Shown: piece after piece, positions 1-9,473 of the stretch | Layout of the letters: each line of letters begins with the position of its first letter | Position numbering within the stretch: the stretch's first letter is position 1 | Assembly (NCBI GenBank): GCA_015146655.1 | Contig: VKHL01000051.1 | Location: 122,306-186,305 of the forward strand | From: Ochromonas danica | Lineage: Eukaryota; Sar; Chrysophyceae; Chromulinales; Chromulinaceae | DNA length: 64,000 bases | Direction of reading: 5' to 3' | Made by a program: the position numbers and the translations under genes | The notes under the pieces: model-generated | What the model saw: the letters and a program-made list of their open reading frames with translations, nothing else | Told to the model about the DNA's origin: nothing | Database searches by the model: none

Positions 1-375
1 TTGTCGTCACTCATGATGATTGATTGGGGTCTTCAGAACCAATTAATTGTGTTAATGTCGGTGGTGACGGACATATTCCGATCTTGGTCCGCTCGTGTCT
101 TTGCATTCGCAAACAGGCCCGAGATCTCATAGAAGAATGATCCAAGCATTTTCTTTAGCTTCTGCCGTACGACGAAATCTCATCTTTTGTTAAAATCGAT
201 ATTTCGGCGACCAACCAATCCTTTTCAACCAATCAGCTTTCGAATTTAATAAGGGTGTACTTGCATTTGCATTAAGAGCACATTAGTGGAGGGGTTCGAA
301 AGGCAAATTTAGCTTCTCAATGGTATCAAAAGATTCACTCCTTTTTCTCTTTTTCTAACAAAGCAACCTATTGAA

Positions 376-893
376 GTGAATTTCTGCTCAGCGCAAAAGA
401 AAAAGTCGCTATTTTTGAGCGAAACCGTCAGACATGAAAAGGTACGAAACTTGGATCCTTTTATGACATCATTATCATCAGAGACAATGAGTCATTTCAG
501 AATAATAGTGTGTATTTTCTTCTCACTATTATGCCTGATTAAAATGGAAAGTTTCTATTCGATAGATCTGATGAAAGATCGTGTTCTATTGTAGTTCTAC
601 CTAAAGATATTCTTCGCCTTAGGATATCAAGAGGTGATGTGAGCGTTTCTAATGATAGAATAAGAATATTCTCTATCTGGCTGGTGAATCGCAAGGTATT
701 GTGTGTGGAAGAGTTTCCTGTTAGTTTGAGTGTTTTAGAAGATCTTGATCTTGTGGGAGGATTGGACATCACGGAATCCTACTGTCCTGCTCCTCGATCT
801 ATTGAGATAGTCGCAAGAAACACCCAACATCTGACCTCACTTAGGAAGAGCGATCTCTCAGTCTTATTGAGTTATTGTCATAATCTACAATAA
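376..893 (+). pseudogene. Possible remnant of an F-box/LRR-like gene
   Basis: Two open stretches can be joined in frame across a candidate GT-AG intron (donor after 441, acceptor before 552). The product runs through LFLSETVRHEK, then FLFDRSDERS, VVLPKDILRLR and IFSIWL, and ends at LLSYCHNLQ, which resembles an F-box-like start and an LRR tail. No ATG precedes the first stretch: the frame is open from 313 but has no start. There is also no recognisable complete domain. I therefore call it a decayed or partial gene. It could instead be chance, or the 3' part of a gene whose first exon lies to the left. The rest of 1-1940 shows no other supported gene. Confidence 0.2.
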
Positions 894-1940
894 GTGACAG
901 TATGGATGAATAAAGACAGACAACCTAAGCAGCTGAGTGATGTAGTCATGCATGTATTGTATAGACTAAAGTACTTAAGATCCCCAAACTTTCGTTTTAT
1001 CCAATCACCAGAGAGTTATGATTCGTAGATCACTCATAAAGCCCACATCACTCAAAATCGATAGTTCGTATCTTTCCTTTGCAAAATTTGAAATACTGGT
1101 GATGACTTCAAAGAGTCCCTTTCTTTTTTCCAGGTCCGTATAGCATATCGAAAGATTTAAGCTCTTGTGCCCCAACCGGAGAGTGCCTAACATTTTCAAT
1201 TTCCAAAGACAGTCTGCCAATCAATTCTATCACTTTCCTTCTTTCCACTCCCTGATTTTCAGATATTTGTTTGGTTTTTGAGGAATAAATAACCGACTGA
1301 TTCTCATTCACAATTTCAATAACTGCAATAGCATGACAGTGGCTCAGTGTTCGTTTCGAAGGTACAGGGAATGGATTTAGAAAGATTCCCTATGGAGAGT
1401 TTCTAATGCAAATGATTCCTTCTGATATCTTATGATTACAAAGGTCACGAGAAAGAAAGTCCTATTTTACGAGTTTAAAATCGTGAAAACAGGGCCCAAA
1501 GCCGCCTTCCCCACTTCCCAGTTTACAGTTTAAGCTCTTACTTTTTATCTCGCGGATTGTTTACTGTGTGGTGAGTCAATTCATCTCGAATATACTTTCG
1601 AATATGAATGTTAACGAAGAAGAAATGATGAAGATTAAGGGGCCATACTGCAGACTATGAAGTCTCAAGTAAGTTCAACTATCAACACAGATGACTTGAA
1701 GGGAGTGTTGATTCCCCAGCGGTGTTAACTTAATAAAGTCAAAAGCTGTGTGTTTTCTCAATTCCATGGACCCGCCACTCCGTGTCGCTTCGTGTCTTTG
1801 ATGTGCCTGATGTGTCACGACGAGGTGACTGTGGGCTGTTCTAGCAAAGCAGTCTATTGTGATGGTGTGTGGGACAGGACACAAAGAAGTAGTGGTGAGC
1901 TCCACTGCTGGTGCCAGGCTTCAAAGGAAGCTCACAGCAA
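894..1940. other. Intergenic stretch
   Basis: AT-leaning sequence with only short open stretches in conflicting frames. It holds the 5' flank of the glycosyltransferase gene. No RNA gene, repeat or further coding region could be supported. Confidence 0.4.
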
Positions 1941-2960
1941 ATGAAGGTCTGTGTAGTGTCTTGCTTTCTTTCATTAGTCTTCTCACTACTACTACTCTCT
2001 TGTGGAGGTAGCAATAGTTCTGTTGCAATAGAAACCATCTCATTGCCCAAGTTACTTGTGGTTAGTTTAGTCAAAGAAGAGGATGATATTCTAGACTATT
2101 GGATTGACTATCATGCCACTCTCTTTGGTACCAAAAGCATTCTTCTATTGGATAATTTCAGTAAAAGCCTAGTGACCAAGAAGATCTTGCATAAATGGCA
2201 AGGCCTAGGTGTGACTGTCCTCTACAAGCAAGGTCCGTATCATACCAAGGGTAAAGTATGGTTGGCTGCGGCGAAGACTGTTCGTCCACATGCTGATATT
2301 TACATTCCTTTAGACATCGATGAAGTGCTTATCTCCTATAACAATTCCGTACCTATCATCGATAGCATCAGACTATTCAATGAAATCAGACGTTTTGCAC
2401 AAGTTAAGAACTCTTCCATCTTGAACTTATCCAATTTTGATAGGAGTTGTCATCTGACAGTGAATGACACTGTTAATACTATCAACCAGTTTGTACATCA
2501 ATTCTGTCCAATTACGGTCTGTAAGAAGATCTTCAAAGTGAAAACTTTGATATCAGTTGATCAAGGGAATCATAAAGGCAAGGTAACAAGTGGAGGAATC
2601 ATGGATACAGATAGTATTGGTCTATTGCATTTCCATCATCGTGGTGCTTTACTATTGTATACGAGAGCATTGGATGTTGTCATTGCTCATGGTTATCTTC
2701 CTCCCACGACCACATTAGATAATCTTGCCAAATATGCTTCTTCTATGGAACAGCGTATTCAAAAGAAGACTGATTTAGGTCTTCATAAGCTGCAAGAACT
2801 CTTGGATTATATCAGATTCAAGGGTAACTTGACAGCGATCCTCCAAAAGCAGCAGCCCAATCATGCCGACTACACCTTCTTGACTCTTCCTCAAATAGTC
2901 GAGAAGGTTCATGAAGAAATGAAATATATCAAAGTGATTTATGGTAACCGTGTGTTTTAG
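1941..2960 (+). CDS. Glycosyltransferase family 2-like (Glyco_tranf_2_4 type) protein with signal sequence
   Basis: Single-exon protein of 339 aa. The ATG at 1941 is preferred over the one at 1911 because it puts a hydrophobic signal or anchor sequence (MKVCVVSCFLSLVFSLLLLS) at the very N-terminus. The following region has the plan of the Glyco_tranf_2_4/GT92-like family: LLVVSLVKEEDDILDYWIDYH near the start, a DxD-like metal/nucleotide-sugar site in YIPLDIDEVL, a Cys-containing central part (FCPITVCKK) and the late HFHHRG motif. The product is probably a secretory-pathway transferase with a luminal catalytic domain; donor and acceptor cannot be inferred. Several N-glycosylation sequons (NSS, NLS, NDT) support passage through the ER. 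It converges on the FHA-RING gene. Confidence 0.75.
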   Translation: MKVCVVSCFLSLVFSLLLLSCGGSNSSVAIETISLPKLLVVSLVKEEDDILDYWIDYHATLFGTKSILLLDNFSKSLVTKKILHKWQGLGVTVLYKQGPYHTKGKVWLAAAKTVRPHADIYIPLDIDEVLISYNNSVPIIDSIRLFNEIRRFAQVKNSSILNLSNFDRSCHLTVNDTVNTINQFVHQFCPITVCKKIFKVKTLISVDQGNHKGKVTSGGIMDTDSIGLLHFHHRGALLLYTRALDVVIAHGYLPPTTTLDNLAKYASSMEQRIQKKTDLGLHKLQELLDYIRFKGNLTAILQKQQPNHADYTFLTLPQIVEKVHEEMKYIKVIYGNRVF

Positions 2961-3292
2961 AGTCTCTTCTGCACCATATTCAGATGGTGCGTTAGTTTTG
3001 CTTGCAGTTTTGCTGGTATTTTCGATGGTAATTTTTGCTGTAATTGATAATATTAGACTTGTTTGACAAACTTTCACAAAAATCTTATCAACATAACTTG
3101 GCGACACAGTACTTATATGGGAGAGAGTTAATCCAATCAAAAGGAGAGATTAAACTCTTCATACCTCTGCGAAAAACTTCTCTTATGTCATCTCTCAGTA
3201 CGTATGTCATCATAACTGTTGAAAAGGAAGATACAGTGAAGGCATCAGAACTGATTTAACATACAAAATGCACATTTACAGAACAAACTAAA
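2961..3292. other. Intergenic, convergent 3' flanks
   Basis: Sequence between two convergent genes, presumably their 3' UTRs and polyadenylation signals. Nothing else recognised. Confidence 0.4.
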
Positions 3293-6200
3293 CTAGCGAG
3301 AACGATGAACCGAGCGGTAGGATGCTCTTCGTTCATTTCTAACATGAGGTGCATCGCGAACAATGGTGAAATCGGACGTTCCTTCAGAGTCACGAGAATG
3401 GCCACCACGACGATCACGACTATCACCGCGACGACGACCATGACCGTGGCGATTTCGTCTACGGCGAGGAACAGGGAAAGAAAGGCTGAAATCCAACGAT
3501 GGTCTCAAGGGGTTAGCCATAGCGACATCAGTCACTACCACTGTCGCAGGAGCAGCAGCAGTAACAACAGCAGGAGCAGGCACAGGCACAGCACGAACAG
3601 CGGGAATAGTAATCGCACCAGCAGTCATAGCATTGATATTCGCTGCCCGACCACTAGGAGGAGGGGAAGAAACAGATTGAGAACCTCCAGCCAATAATGA
3701 TGAAGAAGATGAAGAAGATGAAGAAGATGGCATGGCCTTCTTACGGCGGACCAGACCTTCACTCGATCGAGCTTCCCAAGCATCCAGTGCTTCCTTCGAA
3801 TTTCGCAACACCTCTCGAATAGAACTTTCCACCAGGCGATTAGGAAGGACTTGCTTAACATCGAAAACAGTATTACATAAAGGACAACTTCGACGTTTCT
3901 CAGCCCAATCTGCTATACAACTATAACAGAAATTATCTCCACATGGATTCAGAGAAACCACACAAGCCATTGTCTCAAAGCATATACCACATTCATACTG
4001 CTGAAGCAACGACTTGACCATATCTGAACCACTCTGCTTAGATGTTTTTACTGATGACTCAGCCTCATCATGAGCCACCGAAGGGATAACAGCAGGAGAA
4101 CCAAAGGGAGATATTGAGGCGCTTTGTTGGGTTTTCCCAGCGTTTTCCTGAAATGAACCACTGGCACTCTCGACAGAATCCTTTCGTACCACATACTTCG
4201 TCATCCCATGCTCTTCTGTAATGAGGGGTACATTGCGATGGTTCGAGTTGGCACTAATCATTCTTGGTCCCTCAACCATCTTTGTTTTTCCATTTCCGCC
4301 GTCATCATACAGATTACGACTCTCAAGGCTAGCACCACTCTTCGTCCCACAGGATTGTGGTGTGTTCTGAGCTTGTCGTAGAAATGATGAATGCTGACTA
4401 TATGGCATGGCATGTGTGCCAAATGTACTACTCAAAGCTGTCTGCTTACATGTTTGCTGGCCAGACCCTCCAACAAGCTGATCGTGCGACCTCGGCTGTT
4501 GCTGGTACTGTTGTTGTTGCTGCTTTTGTGACTGTTCTTGTTGATGCAGATGCGATTGCTGATATGGTGGCATTCTGAGCATGGGTTGATCATTCGTCAT
4601 CTGCTGGTATCTCGTTGTCTGACTTGTTGCTGGGAACTGCTTGTGACTTTGGAGAGGAACTTGGTACCGATGCTGCATCTCCATGCTTGATGATTCATCT
4701 CTTCTTGGTGGCAATTGCTCCATGGTGAGGTTTGTTGTCTTCACCGCATCTCCTGGACGGTAGTGTGCTTGTTGGGTTTGTACCGAAGACTCTGTAGCTG
4801 TTGGGATCGCAGGAGCTGCATATGGCTGCAGCCTCGTTCTGATAGAATCAGACTGACTGCCCTGATGAGTAACCATTTGATAAATAGGCATTGATATACC
4901 ACCTTGTTGTTGTCCTCTCATGGTGCAATGCTGGCCATGTGATATGGCATGTGTGCCAAATGTACTACTCAAAGCTGTCTGCTTACATGTTTGCTGGCTA
5001 GACCCTCCAACAAGCTGATCGTGCGACCTCGGCTGTTGCTGGTACTGTTGTTGTTGTTGCTGTTGCTGTTGCTGCTTTTGTGACTGTTCTTGTTGATGCA
5101 GATGCGATTGCTGATATGGTGGCATTCTGAGCATGGGTTGATCATTCGTCATCTGCTGGTATCTCGTTGTCTGACTTGTTGCTGGGAACTGCTTGTGACT
5201 TTGGAGAGGAACTTGGTACCGATGCTGCATCTCCATGCTTGATGATTCATCTCTTCTTGGTGGCAATTGCTCCATGGTGAGGTTTGTTGTCTTCACCGCA
5301 TCTCCTGGACGGTAGTGTGCTTGTTGGGTTTGTACCGAAGACTCTGTAGCTGTTGGGATCGTAGGAGCTGCATATGGCTGCAGCCTCGATGTGATAGAAT
5401 CAGACTGACTGCCCTGATGAGTAACCATTTGATAAATAGGCATTGATATACCACCTTGTTGTCCTCTTGCAGTATATTGCATGTTATTGCTATCATGATA
5501 TGCTTTGGATGTCAATTTTCTCCCACTGGCATTTCCTTGAGACACTTGATCAGACAGGCTCTCTTCCCTTCCTCCTCCCATTATAGAAGGATGATTAACA
5601 GCTGCACCAGGATGTCTCGGCTGTCCTATTTGTCCTCCATATTGTGCTCCTTCTTGTGAAGGAGAAGGGTAAGCTCTATAGGGTGTGGATTGTATGGTAG
5701 GTTGTAATGGTGATGCAAAAGGGGACAAGGTAGCACATTCTGGCTCACTACTAGAATATCTTTGACATCTTCCTACTACACCGCCATTAAGACTGACTCT
5801 CTTATTATTCAGCAGATCACCTGGCATCAAGTGGTCAATAGCAACAGCAGAAGCATATGGATCAAGTGACTTAGTTTCCTCTATACGAGGTCTCTTAAGA
5901 GGATATAGAGAATGATTATTATCTATTCGTTGTGATCTATCTTCTTTTGTCATGCTTATCTCTACAACACCAGACGATGATGATGAAGATGATGGTGATG
6001 ATGATGATGATGTTCCTTCTACCACAATGAAATTGAAAAACTCTAATCTTCCTAAGAGACTAATTGTATCACCAATATAAATCTCCGTCTCTTTATTACA
6101 AGGACATATTTGACCATTTAAATAAACAGTATCAGCTAGTCGACTAATAGGTTGTAGAAAGAGATGTTGTCTATCACGTGAAATTGTCACTTTGACATGT

Positions 6201-6448
6201 TCACGTGAGACAAATTGTGCATTTGTTGATAACATACTATCTATACCTTTCTGATAGGTTTGACTATTACGTCCTAAAATCAGAGTGTTACGATCCTTTA
6301 CTTGATCTAAGAAGTTGTCATTCTGATGATAAGTTGTTGTTGTCATAGATGATGACGTGATGATGACAGAGGGGAAGTCAATTGTTTTCAAATATTCTCT
6401 ACCATTACCAAATGGTAGAAAACGATAAGATAATAATGGTAATACCAT
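3293..6448 (-). CDS. FHA and RING domain protein, CHFR/RNF8-like E3 ubiquitin ligase
   Basis: Uninterrupted 1051-aa frame; an alternative ATG at 6346 gives 1017 aa and leaves the FHA domain intact. Residues about 50-145 form an FHA phosphothreonine-binding domain: LILGRNSQ (conserved GR), then SREHVKV (S-x-x-H core), then DTVYLNG. A long low-complexity Gln/Ser/Pro region follows. It contains a roughly 180-residue block present twice, each copy with its own polyGln run. A C3HC4 RING lies near residue 818 (CGICFETM, CGDNFCYSCI, CPLC), followed by a Ser run and an Arg-rich C-terminus. FHA plus RING in this order is the layout of CHFR and RNF8, nuclear E3 ligases of checkpoint and DNA-damage signalling. 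There is no CHFR-type PBZ finger, so orthology is uncertain. Confidence 0.8.
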   Translation of the reverse strand: MVLPLLSYRFLPFGNGREYLKTIDFPSVIITSSSMTTTTYHQNDNFLDQVKDRNTLILGRNSQTYQKGIDSMLSTNAQFVSREHVKVTISRDRQHLFLQPISRLADTVYLNGQICPCNKETEIYIGDTISLLGRLEFFNFIVVEGTSSSSSPSSSSSSSGVVEISMTKEDRSQRIDNNHSLYPLKRPRIEETKSLDPYASAVAIDHLMPGDLLNNKRVSLNGGVVGRCQRYSSSEPECATLSPFASPLQPTIQSTPYRAYPSPSQEGAQYGGQIGQPRHPGAAVNHPSIMGGGREESLSDQVSQGNASGRKLTSKAYHDSNNMQYTARGQQGGISMPIYQMVTHQGSQSDSITSRLQPYAAPTIPTATESSVQTQQAHYRPGDAVKTTNLTMEQLPPRRDESSSMEMQHRYQVPLQSHKQFPATSQTTRYQQMTNDQPMLRMPPYQQSHLHQQEQSQKQQQQQQQQQQYQQQPRSHDQLVGGSSQQTCKQTALSSTFGTHAISHGQHCTMRGQQQGGISMPIYQMVTHQGSQSDSIRTRLQPYAAPAIPTATESSVQTQQAHYRPGDAVKTTNLTMEQLPPRRDESSSMEMQHRYQVPLQSHKQFPATSQTTRYQQMTNDQPMLRMPPYQQSHLHQQEQSQKQQQQQYQQQPRSHDQLVGGSGQQTCKQTALSSTFGTHAMPYSQHSSFLRQAQNTPQSCGTKSGASLESRNLYDDGGNGKTKMVEGPRMISANSNHRNVPLITEEHGMTKYVVRKDSVESASGSFQENAGKTQQSASISPFGSPAVIPSVAHDEAESSVKTSKQSGSDMVKSLLQQYECGICFETMACVVSLNPCGDNFCYSCIADWAEKRRSCPLCNTVFDVKQVLPNRLVESSIREVLRNSKEALDAWEARSSEGLVRRKKAMPSSSSSSSSSSLLAGGSQSVSSPPPSGRAANINAMTAGAITIPAVRAVPVPAPAVVTAAAPATVVVTDVAMANPLRPSLDFSLSFPVPRRRRNRHGHGRRRGDSRDRRGGHSRDSEGTSDFTIVRDAPHVRNERRASYRSVHRSR
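4407..5465 (-). repeat. In-frame tandem duplication (about 540 bp unit) in the FHA-RING gene
   Basis: The sequence starting ATGGCATGTGTGCC at 4407 recurs at 4944. The two units (about 4407-4920 and 4944-5465) match closely to their ends, differing mainly in the length of a CAG/CTG-type run, which is about 15 bp longer in the second. Both remain in frame, so the protein carries the block twice. Near-identity suggests a recent duplication or an assembly collapse/expansion. Confidence 0.85.
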
Positions 6449-7007
6449 TGTGATGACATCAAGAAGATATGAAGAATGGTAGTAATATGCAAAGACTTGG
6501 TTTGATTTGCAGTTGTTGATACGAGATGTGGTCGAATCACATTCAAACTTGTTGAATTAATTACGTAATTCATTTAGTTCTATTTAGTGAAATGCATAGA
6601 TCCTCCTGCTCCACTCTGGTCTAATCCCCGGCGCCATTTTAACTTGTTGATACTTCGCATGTTAAAAGGCATTAGAGGATACTTCACAATGATATGTATA
6701 ATGGCAGATACCATCGTGTCGCCAATCCTTGCTCATCCGGGAGTTACGATAGTTTTGTCTAAGACAAACAGCAGGAGCTTAGAACATTGTACAGTATCGT
6801 ATTGTAGAACATTGTATTGTAGAACATTTGTCTTAGTTCAGGGGAAACAGTGAAATTAGCCAAGGGCAAGCAGGAAGAAGATGATGAAGGATATATTGCA
6901 GAATCGATAAGACGACAGATAATCAAAGCCATTTGGATTGTTTAGTTAGGTCTGTTATTTTATTGTAAACGATACAAACGGTATGCGTATTCTATTCGAC
7001 TGTTTCT
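6449..7007. other. Intergenic
   Basis: 5' flank of the FHA-RING gene and 3' flank of the alcohol dehydrogenase gene. A GGCGCCATTTTAAC stretch at 6630-6643 resembles the motif of two promoters further along, but the second half of that element is absent here. Short direct repeats of the GTATTGTAGAACATTGT type occur near 6785-6830. Confidence 0.35.
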
Positions 7008-8330
7008 TTAAAATGTAGCTGTGTCAATGACAAAGCGATACTTCACATCACTACGCAAGGTTCTCTCATAAGCCTCGTTGATCTTGGCAGCAGGAATCAC
7101 TTCCACATCAGCCACAATGTTCTTGCGGCCACAGAAGTCCAACATCTCCTGAGTCTCACGAATGCTGCCAATAGAAGAGCCTGCCAACAGACGGCGACCT
7201 TCCACCAGAGGATGGTTGTACAAGGACAAAGGCTTCTCAGGAGCTCCAACCATCACCATGACACCATCATGCTTCAGAAGACGAAGATAGGTGTTGACGT
7301 CATGATCGGCTGCGATGGTATTGAGGATGAAATCAAAAGTACCCATGATCGACTTCACCTCCTCGGGATTTTTCATATCCACGTAGGCATCTGCATGCAG
7401 ATCCGCCAAGGCAGAGTCCTTTTTACCGTTGCCACGAGACAGTACAGTAGTATGAGCACCCAAAGCCACGCCAAACTTTACTCCCATATGACCCAATCCT
7501 CCCAACCCAGCCACTGCAAACTTTTGGTAAGGACGCAATCCAAAGTGCATCAGCGGAGAGTAGGTGGTGACGCCTGCACACAGCAGAGGAGCCACTCCTT
7601 TGATGTCCAAGTTCTCCGGGACACCCACCACATAGTTCTCATCCACCACAATGCCCTGGGAATATCCACCATAAGTAACATTGCCACCTTTCTCGTTGTA
7701 CTCTTCACAGTGAGAGTAGCGATAGGTTGCTCCGTAGGTAAAGATGCAACCAGTGGCACAGTACTGCTCGTCGCCCAAGCGACAGAAGCGGCAATTGCGG
7801 CAGCTATCAGATCAACCATCAACACTCTTTCAGTAACATTCCTTGCTGGTGTTTATGCAAGCATGACAGTCGACAATATCAACCTAACTCACCTATCGAC
7901 CATGCAGCCAACTCCCACACGTTGTCCCACTTTGAACTTCGACGCTTTATCGCCAACGCTTTCCACCACTCCAACAATCTCATGACCAGGAACCCTGGAA
8001 TCGCACAAATATCGCATGTTAGCAAGTGCATATGAAAATTTGGAAGACAATGACCAATCTGAGATATCTTACATGGGGAAGATGCCTTTTCCCCAATTAT
8101 CCTTCCATTCATCTCTCGTCTAATGTCAACATATCTTCAGTCAGTCGCTCTTTCACTTTAATGAAGGTGAGGATGGCTGAACTTACCATGTGGATATCAG
8201 AGTGGCAGATACCAGCATACAAGATCTTGATGGACACATCATGAGGTCCAGGAGTGCGGCGACTAATGGTGGCGGGCACTAAAGCTTCAGTAGGACTAGG
8301 AGCCCAGTAGCACTTTACTTCAGACGACAT
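7008..8330 (-). CDS. Zinc-dependent alcohol dehydrogenase, cinnamyl alcohol dehydrogenase (CAD) family
   Basis: Four exons assembled by frame and homology: 8330-8187, 8119-8073, 7994-7893 and 7803-7008, giving 362 aa, the usual CAD length. Visible motifs in order: GICHSD with the catalytic-zinc Cys, VPGHEIVG with the GHE zinc/proton-relay motif, a structural-zinc cluster C-x2-C-x2-C-x7-C (from SCRNCRFC) split by intron 3, and the Rossmann dinucleotide motif GLGGLGHMG. The family reduces aldehydes to alcohols, mostly with NADPH; the substrate here is unknown. Start chosen at 8330 (MSSEVKCYW) because it aligns with family N-termini. No targeting sequence is seen, so a cytosolic enzyme is likely. 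Introns are 67, 78 and 88 nt. Confidence 0.88.
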
Positions 8331-9473
8331 TTCAATTGAGCAAAGGAGTGAGCTAAAGTTGCAAGATTGCAAGGTGTTCGATCTGTTGTTAATCGATTGT
8401 GAGAGTCCAGCCAGGATATTTTGTCCTTTACCTCGGCGAGGGAGGAGGTGTTTGGGGTTGGAGGGCGGTACGATGTGTTGGCAGAGGGTGCGCAGCGGCG
8501 CTTGTGGAGAAGGGCCTGTGGGGAGGGGCTTTGAGGGCTTAACTTGTCAATATCAAATGCGTTTCACGCACAAACGCGGTGGCGTGGACGCATGCTTTGG
8601 TTTGGTTTTGTGATGTCTAGATATGCTGATGCCAGGGATGAGTATGACAGAAAATATGACACAAGCCAGAAAGGATATTCCTTGTGTTCCTTTTCTTTTT
8701 ATCAAGAGAGTTTGCTTGGAGGCACTTATTGCAGATTCAGCCAACCACATGATTTCCTTTGCTAAAGACAATCTACTGAATAATAAAGTCAGTCTTGATG
8801 GCGGTGTAGGAAGGTCAACTCGAACTATCGCAATGCTTCCTCTATTGCGGAAGAGCATGGGATGAAGAAGCAAGGGATATCAAAGGACCCATGGAATGTG
8901 CATTTCCATTTAATTATCGAGTGGATATTAGCTTGAAGAGGGGTTGATGTTGCTTGTTTGGCTGGACTAAACGTCTTCAACTTGAAGAGGGTGGTATGTT
9001 GATCACTTCGTACTGTACAGTGAGAAGCTCTCCTATATGAGCGCCTGCTCCAGAAAACCAGAAAGCCAAAGTTACTGCAACGTACCGACCGACCGTTCAC
9101 CACCCCATTTTTTCCATCTCCAAAAAGGTGCAGAAATAGTCGCCTTGTCCACTAACAAAAGTCTCCCCACGCCTCACTTCACCCATTCACCTCTGTGGGT
9201 CGACTGTGGTTGTGGGGTGATGATGTCGTGACCGTGCTGCTCTTGTATGAGATGATAGTTCCAGTAAAGAAGGATAGGCAGAGAACGAAGCAAGAGCTAT
9301 CACAATAGTATAAAATAATAACCTTCTTCATATTGATAAGACTTTCTTGACTTAAATTTTAGCAGTCTAGAACTCTTCAAGGCTGATAATATTATTTCGA
9401 AAATATTCTTTGCAAGTATTGTTTCATTTTTGGATATTCATTGGATATTCATCATCTGTCTGCTTTTATACCC
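8331..9473. other. Intergenic region with a gene fragment relic
   Basis: Between two divergent genes. It contains GC-richer sequence near 8430-8600, the short FHA-RING-like relic at 8765-8815, and an AT-rich promoter-like run at 9300-9440 upstream of the TIR-like/TPR gene. No complete gene is supported. Confidence 0.4.
8765..8815 (+). pseudogene. Fragment similar to the FHA-RING gene
   Basis: The plus strand here (CTGAATAATAAAGTCAGTCT then GATGGCGGTGTAGGAAGG) closely matches the coding strand of the FHA-RING gene around 5770-5815. The encoded peptide LLNNKVSLDGGVGR parallels LLNNKRVSLNGGVVGR, with in-frame losses of 3 bp. It lies in opposite orientation, about 2.3 kb upstream of the gene's start. 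I read it as a decayed partial copy. It is too short for a functional gene. Confidence 0.5.

Noticed and set aside
1005-1311. Minus-strand LRR-like frames (LWKLKMLGTLRLG, VGFMSDLRIITLW)
   Set aside because: Two overlapping frames without an ATG-to-stop model, no splice signals joining them, and only weak repeat resemblance.
3305-3861. Ser/Arg-rich and Leu-rich frames overlapping the 3' end of the FHA-RING gene
   Set aside because: Products of low-complexity codons read in other frames; no domain.
7212-7985. Long open frame (257 codons) on the plus strand across the alcohol dehydrogenase gene
   Set aside because: It runs antisense through conserved ADH exons and introns; its composition is the shadow of the true gene.
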